Assembly: GCA_002315255.1 (NCBI GenBank)
Contig: DCGM01000040.1
Coordinates: 10,185-28,680, forward strand
DNA from: Lachnospiraceae bacterium UBA1778
GTDB taxonomy: Bacteria; Bacillota; Clostridia; Lachnospirales; Lachnospiraceae
Direction: 5' to 3'
DNA: 18,496 nt
In this document: positions 13,705 to 18,496 of the stretch, in pieces
Numbering within the stretch: the first letter of the stretch is position 1
Layout: every line of letters begins with the position of its first letter
Notes under the pieces: generated by a model
Database searches by the model: none
Told to the model about the DNA's origin: nothing
Seen by the model: only the letters and a program-made list of their open reading frames with translations
Made by a program: the position numbers and the translations under genes

Positions 13705-14442
13705 TCAGTAATCGACTCGCATGAGGCAGAGCCCCTGAGGCGGAAGCGTCGGACCGGCCTGTGTCCGGTCGAGACTCTTCATGATCTCACGGCAATGCTC
13801 CGGCGCATACTTTCCTTTTCCGACGTCTAAAAGCGTGCCCGAAAGGATCCGCACCATATTCTGTAAAAAACCGTCGCCATGAAAATAAAGGCAAAGATAC
13901 TCTTTTTTCTCGACGATCCGGATTTCATCCACCGTCCGGACTGTCGATTTTTTCATGTTCGGATTTGTACAGAAAGCTTTAAAATCGTGCGTTCCCTGAA
14001 GGATTTCCGCGGCTTCCCGCATCTTTCGGACATCCGGCATCTTTTCTAACACGGTCACATATTTCCGGTTAAAGACTGGCTTCAGTTCACCGATATAGAA
14101 AGTATAACAATACTCTTTTCCGACAGCATTGTAGCGCGCGTGAAAGCGTTCAGAAGCGATACCGGCTTCGGTCACACAGATGTCATCCGGAAGATACCGG
14201 TTCATATAATCCCGGAGTTCTTCCCCGGACAGGCTGCACTCCATCTTTACGGAGGCGACCATTCCGCGCGCATGCACACCGGCATCTGTCCGTCCTGCGC
14301 CGATCACTTCGACCGGAGCCCCTTCACAGAGGCGGGATAATACATTTTCGATACGCCCCTGAACGGTATCCTGGTCCGGCTGGTGCTCCCAGCCGTAGTA
14401 GCGGGTGCCGTCGAAGCTGATAGTCAGTTTATAGTTTTTCAT
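13705..14442 (-). CDS. truA: tRNA pseudouridine synthase A
   Basis: Converts uridine to pseudouridine at positions 38-40 of the tRNA anticodon arm. The 245 residues match the usual length (about 245-270). Catalytic Asp53 lies in GAGRTDAGVHARG, the N-terminus reads LTISFDGTRYYGW, and FHARYNAVGKEYCY and FLQNMVRILSGTLLDVG are the expected RNA-binding and core motifs. Start ATG 14442 lies 1 nt after the TAA of the upstream gene (TAA-C-ATG) and has no strong ribosome binding site, so translation is probably coupled to it. Last gene of the operon. I rejected an in-frame ATG at 14487 inside the upstream gene. Confidence 0.97.
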   Translation of the reverse strand: MKNYKLTISFDGTRYYGWEHQPDQDTVQGRIENVLSRLCEGAPVEVIGAGRTDAGVHARGMVASVKMECSLSGEELRDYMNRYLPDDICVTEAGIASERFHARYNAVGKEYCYTFYIGELKPVFNRKYVTVLEKMPDVRKMREAAEILQGTHDFKAFCTNPNMKKSTVRTVDEIRIVEKKEYLCLYFHGDGFLQNMVRILSGTLLDVGKGKYAPEHCREIMKSLDRTQAGPTLPPQGLCLMRVDY

Positions 14443-14443
14443 G

Positions 14444-15304
14444 TTAATTGCATAATTCCGGAATCGGCGCGTCCAGACGCTCCTCAAGATGCGCCGGATG
14501 TTCTAAAAGATAGCGCGTAATCCGCAAGGATTTTGCGAAATAGAAGCCGTCCGCGATACGCTCGTCGAGGTTAAAGGACATCGGAAGGATGTCGCGCACT
14601 TCCTCGCTGCCGTCCGGCATCAGGCACTTTTCCTTATGAATCGTGCCGATCGCACCCATCAAAGAGTTCGTTCCGTAATTGTTTAAATGATGATACGGGG
14701 TGCCGGCGCCGATCGAACCGAGGTTCGAAAGGAGGGCCGTCGAATAGTTCGGATCGCCTGCGGTCAGCGACTGCGGCATGATTCCGTGATATTCCAGCCG
14801 TCTTAAGATGGCGAAAAAGATCGTCAGGACAAAGCGCGGCAGTTTTCCGACGAAATCCATCATATCGCCGAGATCATTGCCGGACTTCTCACGGGCTTCC
14901 TTCACATCGCCACGAATTTTCGCGCTGATCGAATCAAGCGTCATCTCCGGCACTGCCTTAATAAACATCAGGGTCTCTTCCGATTCATCATTAAACTTCT
15001 GCTTCGCCACAAAGGAAAGCGTGATATCATTCCGCTGCCAGTAACGGCGTCCTGCGACGAAAATATTCAGTTTCGGGCGGAGGTAGATCGTCTTTGCGAT
15101 TGCATAGCAGCAGGCGTGGAAAATCTTCGTCCGCTGATCACGGTCAATTCCTTCATTCTTCTTTTCCAGATACTTTACGAGTTCTGTTACGTCAAACTTC
15201 TCCTGCGATGAAACTTCCGCTTCTGTCCTCTTCGGCATCATATACGGAATAATCGAATGGAATCCGTCGACTTCCTTAATACGCTTTGCATCTTTTCTTC
15301 CCAT
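14444..15304 (-). CDS. E2/CAT-fold acyltransferase-like protein lacking the catalytic histidine
   Basis: A 286-residue protein resembling the catalytic domain of 2-oxoacid dehydrogenase E2 components and chloramphenicol acetyltransferase. It has no lipoyl or peripheral-subunit-binding domain and no E1 or E3 neighbours. In E2 enzymes the active site near the C-terminus reads D-H-R-x-x-D-G. Here residues 247-253 read DERIADG: the Asp and Gly remain but the catalytic His is Glu248. It may thus be a pseudoenzyme or have a changed reaction; I recall similar orphan proteins in clostridia. A run of hydrophobic residues at 155-168 (PRFVLTIFFAILRR) may insert in or touch the membrane. GGAGG lies close upstream of ATG 15304. 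It is 38 nt after the lipoprotein gene and 1 nt before truA. Confidence 0.82.
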   Translation of the reverse strand: MGRKDAKRIKEVDGFHSIIPYMMPKRTEAEVSSQEKFDVTELVKYLEKKNEGIDRDQRTKIFHACCYAIAKTIYLRPKLNIFVAGRRYWQRNDITLSFVAKQKFNDESEETLMFIKAVPEMTLDSISAKIRGDVKEAREKSGNDLGDMMDFVGKLPRFVLTIFFAILRRLEYHGIMPQSLTAGDPNYSTALLSNLGSIGAGTPYHHLNNYGTNSLMGAIGTIHKEKCLMPDGSEEVRDILPMSFNLDERIADGFYFAKSLRITRYLLEHPAHLEERLDAPIPELCN

Positions 15305-15342
15305 AAACCCTCCGTCCTTTTATTTGTCGTTTTTGGGGTTCT

Positions 15343-16419
15343 TTATTCTGTCGTGCTGCCAATCGCCGCGCCCATATAGGTGATATCCGGGAAAGTCGCC
15401 TTCCGGACATAGAACGAATACTTCTTCTGAAGCTCTGCGGTTTTTTCCGCTAACAATGCTGCCTTACGCTCTTCGAGGATCTCCGCTTCTGCCTTTGCAC
15501 GCTCTTCATCGCTGTCGGGATCGAGCATACGGAGGAGATAATAGATCGTGATGCCGTCAGAACGGACATAAGAGAACTGCTGAAGTCCGTCTTCCTCGGT
15601 CAGGTTCCATGCGTCTTTGAAATAGATTTCTTTATCTTCGCCGGAATCGAGATTGTCGGCCTGAAGGATTTTATTATAGACGATAAAAACCGTGACGGTC
15701 TCGCTGCTTGTAAACTCATTGTAGACTTCGAGCGGCGCTTTCCCCTCATCAAAAAGCTCGCGCATCTTTTTCAATGCGTCTTCGATAAACTGCTTTTTCT
15801 CGACTTCCGTATACGCGCGGCCTTCGGTTCCGTCTTCATTTTCCGGCGCATTCGTCTTAGCGACTACATTCGCGCCCTCGACGATCTTCCGAAGCGTGAC
15901 GCTCGGGTCGATTTCCGTATCCACATCATCCGTAAGCGTCGCTTCATACTTCTCCGCGAGATAGAGGTCGAGGAAGAACTGATGAACGATTTCATCCGAT
16001 ACGCCGTCCGCATAGGTGAGGACATTGCCCGGGTTCTTCATGAAGGTTTCATATTCACTTTCCGCCGCTGCAAGCTCTTCCTCATTCAATGTGACGCCGT
16101 TCTTTTCAGCTTCCGCACACATGATCCGGTTCGTCTGAAGCAGTTCCACACCATCTGCCTTGACAAGCTCATCGAAATAGGTGCCGTCGCCGGATTCCGT
16201 CTTCCAGAAACTATCTTTCGAGGAGAACATCGTCTCGATCAGATCACCGGCATCTTCTTCAAATAGATACTGATTATAGTAGATGTAGAACCGGAGTTCG
16301 TCCATGTAGATGGTCTTTCCGTTGAAAGTTGCGCCACGCGTGTTCTGAGAAGTCGTGTCGCAGGCTGCAGCAGAGAAAAGCATTGCCACGCAAAGAAGAA
16401 TTACAAGTGCCTTTTTCAT
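15343..16419 (-). CDS. Extracytoplasmic lipoprotein, SurA/PrsA-like with degenerate parvulin region
   Basis: A 358-residue protein with a lipoprotein signal (MKKALVILLCVAMLFSAAAC, lipidated Cys20). The N-terminal region (about 30-165) has the pattern of SurA/PrsA chaperone domains (FNGKTIYMDELRFYIYYNQY, followed by long helices). Residues about 170-310 resemble a parvulin peptidyl-prolyl isomerase in layout (VTLRKIV, ALKKMRELFDEGKAPLEVYNEFTS, FKDAWNLTEEDGLQQFSYVR), but family residues are weakly conserved and isomerase activity is doubtful. A charged coiled helix (about 314-336) returns near the end. GGAGG is 10 nt upstream of ATG 16419. It lies between the dead RNase III gene and the E2-like gene in one operon. 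Probably a folding factor outside the membrane. Confidence 0.8.
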   Translation of the reverse strand: MKKALVILLCVAMLFSAAACDTTSQNTRGATFNGKTIYMDELRFYIYYNQYLFEEDAGDLIETMFSSKDSFWKTESGDGTYFDELVKADGVELLQTNRIMCAEAEKNGVTLNEEELAAAESEYETFMKNPGNVLTYADGVSDEIVHQFFLDLYLAEKYEATLTDDVDTEIDPSVTLRKIVEGANVVAKTNAPENEDGTEGRAYTEVEKKQFIEDALKKMRELFDEGKAPLEVYNEFTSSETVTVFIVYNKILQADNLDSGEDKEIYFKDAWNLTEEDGLQQFSYVRSDGITIYYLLRMLDPDSDEERAKAEAEILEERKAALLAEKTAELQKKYSFYVRKATFPDITYMGAAIGSTTE

Positions 16420-16485
16420 GAAAAATAAACCTCCAAAGCTTTATATCGTTATGACGGCTCCCGCCGCCCTTTGGTAACTCCTGTC

Positions 16486-17376
16486 TTATGGCATCTTCAC
16501 CTGATACTCGAGAAGATCAGGATCATCTCCCAATTCGTTCTCCTGCCCGTAATAATCGCAGAGAACGAGGTAGGACGCGCATTTTTTCGCATTCTTTTTC
16601 GAAACGGCAAACGCGCCTTTCACCAGATTCATGCTCTCCACCGTACATTTGCAGTACCAGACCGGAGTGCCGTTTACATCTTCGCCGATCGTATCCGGGC
16701 TGTCGAACTGATAATCCGGCGCGGAACAGACTCCTTTATCGCCGAGCTCCTTTAACCGGTTGACCGCGGATTCCAGTGTGACCTTTACGATCTTTTCCGG
16801 CTCCGGCGGCAGCTCTTCGAGGAAATCCTCTACCGAAAGCGCCTTTCGGACGGTATTCTGAAGGACGCCCGGATTAAACCGGCTGTCCAATGCAACCGCG
16901 CCGACGAGAGCCTTCAACAGCGCTGCGTCCGACTTTTCCGATTCGGTCTCATATGCGCCGGTCTTATCCGATGTAGCTTCTCTCCCGTCGAAAACGCCCT
17001 CGGTCCTGAATTTCAGGATGTCAGCTCCTCTAACACGTTCGGAAAGCCAGCTGTCCGACAGAACCTTTTCAGAAAGCTTCCGGTATTCTTCCGGATTCAT
17101 CCCGCCGCGGATCAGGAAACTTCCGGTTCCGTAACTGTCATCGTCCCGATTCTCATACGTCCCGTAGTGGTCCGTCACATTCTTTAAAAGATAAAGCTTC
17201 ATGGCTTCGCTGCCGATGACGGCGAGCGTTTCCGTTCCTGCATTGACAGACGCGTCAGCATCTATGGCCTCTTCCGCCGGAGAAGCCCCATAGGAAAACG
17301 CCTGATAAAGAAGGTCTGTGTTTTTTACCTGGTAGTCTAAAAAAGTGCAGACTTCCGAAAAATATGCTGCGCTCAT
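16486..17376 (-). CDS. RNase III-like protein with all metal ligands lost, plus dsRNA-binding domain
   Basis: A 296-residue protein with ribonuclease III architecture. Residues 8-182 follow the RNase III domain: LDYQVKNTDLLYQAFSYGAS matches the usual (L)GYxFKNxxLLxxALTHxS, TETLAVIGS (48-56) matches NERLEFLGD, and ALLKALVGAVALD (152-164) matches xxFEALIGAIYLD. The four Mg-binding acidic residues are replaced: E by Ala52, D by Ser56, D by Ala152 and E by Lys155. Residues 195-277 match a dsRNA-binding domain (LESAVNRLKELG, then VWYCKCTVE, and GAFAVSKKNAKKCASYLV). It should bind structured RNA without cutting it. No signal peptide; cytosolic. ATG 17376 has a weak AAGGG site. First gene of the operon ending in truA. 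Confidence 0.85.
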   Translation of the reverse strand: MSAAYFSEVCTFLDYQVKNTDLLYQAFSYGASPAEEAIDADASVNAGTETLAVIGSEAMKLYLLKNVTDHYGTYENRDDDSYGTGSFLIRGGMNPEEYRKLSEKVLSDSWLSERVRGADILKFRTEGVFDGREATSDKTGAYETESEKSDAALLKALVGAVALDSRFNPGVLQNTVRKALSVEDFLEELPPEPEKIVKVTLESAVNRLKELGDKGVCSAPDYQFDSPDTIGEDVNGTPVWYCKCTVESMNLVKGAFAVSKKNAKKCASYLVLCDYYGQENELGDDPDLLEYQVKMP

Positions 17377-17435
17377 ATCGTCCCTTTACAGAAAAAACGG
17401 CTAAAGCCAATTCTCGATACTATAAAACCTAATAT

Positions 17436-17464
17436 ATAATACCCCTAATTGTCTTTTTTTACAA
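17436..17464 (-). promoter_or_regulatory. Promoter for the pseudo-RNase III-truA operon
   Basis: TTGTAA (17459-17464) and TATTAT (17436-17441) on the minus strand with a 17-bp spacer, about 60 bp upstream of the start at 17376. The matches are imperfect but the region is the AT-rich divergent intergenic space expected for a promoter. Confidence 0.55.
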
Positions 17465-17550
17465 TAAAAAAAATCCGTCACATTATGTCCATATTGTAAA
17501 CATTTTGTAACGATAATTGATTCTGCCGCCAAAACATTCCGAAACAATAA

Positions 17551-17578
17551 TTGCTTTTCTTCGGGAAAGTGGTATACT
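17551..17578 (+). promoter_or_regulatory. Promoter for the YwaF-like gene
   Basis: TTGCTT (17551-17556) and TATACT (17573-17578) with a 16-bp spacer and an extended -10 (TG at 17570-17571). It lies about 88 bp upstream of the start at 17667, giving a leader of roughly 80 nt. Confidence 0.65.
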
Positions 17579-17666
17579 CCTGCTGTTGGTTTCGGACGCC
17601 CTTTTCCGGGGGCAAAATATACCAATTTATCAAATAGTAACCGATGAACCTTAAATGGAGGTTAAA

Positions 17667-18479
17667 ATGCTTACAGATTGGATGTGGGATCCATCATTTC
17701 TTCCCAAAAACGGCGGCGCCATGTACGGCTGGTTCTACTGGATGTGGATGATTATCATGGCGGTCGAGCTCTTTCTCCTTCTCCGCTATGTCGCGCCGAA
17801 AAAGAACAAAAAACTAAATGACCGCGTGATCTTTATCTACGGTCTGATCATGGTCATCACCGAGATCTATAAGGAAGTATTCTTCTGTATCGAACATGGC
17901 AGCTATCATTGGAATCTGTTTCCGTGGCAGTTCTGCTCCGTCCCGATGTTCGTCGCTTTTATCGCACCACTTGTCCGCAATGAGAAAATCCAGCAGAGCA
18001 TGTACCGATTTCTCTCGTTCTTCGGGCTCATTGCCGGAATCAGCACGCTCGTACTGCCGGAGGGCTTCTACTGGGACTATATCACAATGACCTGCCACAG
18101 TTTCTTCTGGCATACGTCCATCACGATTATGGGAATCTTCCTGATCGTGACGCAAGGCTATGCGAAGAGTCTGAAAAACCTGGGGAGGGAAGGCCTCTCC
18201 GCCTCGGCAGTTTTTTCAGTGGCGGTTATCATCGCATTGGCGCTCAACTGTATCGCTTATCCGCTCTACTTCGTCCGTCACAAGGAATATTACTTTAACA
18301 TGTTCTATATCTCGCCGTATTATGAGACATCGCTGCCGCTGTTCCGCGACATCTATCCGCTCGTGCCGTATCCGGTATTCCTGCTGATTTATCTCGTGCT
18401 CTTCTGCCTCGGCGCATTCGTCGTATGGTTCGTGACCTTCAGCATCCGAAAAGCCTTCCGCCACCCGCTTAAGGCTTAG
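17667..18479 (+). CDS. YwaF/TP0381-type integral membrane protein (TMEM164-related)
   Basis: A 270-residue polytopic membrane protein with about seven hydrophobic helices, of the YwaF/TP0381 family, which is grouped with eukaryotic TMEM164. The family's conserved Cys and His appear to be Cys90 (FPWQFCSVPMF) and His144 or His149 (TCHSFFWHTSI). TMEM164 has been reported to be a lipid acyltransferase with an essential Cys, so lipid acyl transfer is a possible but unproven role here. An in-frame ATG at 17655 overlaps the ribosome binding site itself (ATGGAGG), so I chose ATG 17667 with GGAGG 5 nt upstream. Alone on the plus strand, divergent from the pseudo-RNase III operon; its end is 17 bases from the window edge, so no terminator is seen. 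Confidence 0.87.
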   Translation: MLTDWMWDPSFLPKNGGAMYGWFYWMWMIIMAVELFLLLRYVAPKKNKKLNDRVIFIYGLIMVITEIYKEVFFCIEHGSYHWNLFPWQFCSVPMFVAFIAPLVRNEKIQQSMYRFLSFFGLIAGISTLVLPEGFYWDYITMTCHSFFWHTSITIMGIFLIVTQGYAKSLKNLGREGLSASAVFSVAVIIALALNCIAYPLYFVRHKEYYFNMFYISPYYETSLPLFRDIYPLVPYPVFLLIYLVLFCLGAFVVWFVTFSIRKAFRHPLKA

Positions 18480-18496
18480 TCTCCGAGCAGCTGTTT

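Noticed and set aside
17377..17410. Possible attenuator in the leader of the pseudo-RNase III operon
   Set aside because: GGC-TTTA-GCC followed by T6 on the minus strand has only a 3-bp stem; too weak to call.

Overview
The window looks like chromosome from an anaerobic, Gram-positive Clostridia member, probably Lachnospiraceae-like. I infer this from strong AGGAGG-type ribosome binding sites, consensus sigma-A promoters (two TTGACA boxes with 17-bp spacers), lipoproteins with Gram-positive style signal peptides, and family content (membrane pyrophosphatase, YwaF/TP0381-type membrane protein, DUF1508 protein, macro-domain/helical-domain protein). Base composition is moderate, by eye about half GC, and codons ending in C or G dominate. 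I cannot name a genus. I saw no rRNA, tRNA, CRISPR array, transposase or phage gene.

Layout. 1-1206 (-): N-terminal part of a membrane pyrophosphatase, cut by the window edge, with its promoter. 1475-4324 (-): a Tet(M)-like translational GTPase fused to a Rae1/YacP-type NYN endoribonuclease domain, divergent from a small membrane protein (4511-4840, +). 7375 down to 4932 (-): SipW-type signal peptidase, DNA polymerase IV and a hexapeptide acyltransferase of foreign-looking codon usage. 7455-7820 (-): DUF1508 protein, divergent from 8187-9035 (+), a MetQ-family lipoprotein whose two halves are in swapped order. 9109-11532 (+): ABC exporter half-transporter fused to a GNAT acetyltransferase. 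12249-11602 (-): VWA protein. 13577-12477 (-): macro-domain protein with a helical C-terminal domain. 17376 down to 13705 (-): a four-gene operon of a catalytically dead RNase III-like/dsRBD protein, a parvulin-like lipoprotein, an E2-like acyltransferase lacking its histidine, and truA. 17667-18479 (+): YwaF-like membrane protein.

How the genes relate. There is no single pathway. Recurrent themes are RNA and translation (GTPase-nuclease fusion, dead RNase III, TruA) and unusual domain architecture (one circular permutation, two multi-domain fusions, two probable pseudoenzymes, and three in-frame tandem repeat expansions in linkers or inserts). The strongest candidates for something undescribed are the circularly permuted MetQ, the dead RNase III-dsRBD protein, the GTPase-NYN fusion and the ABC-GNAT fusion.
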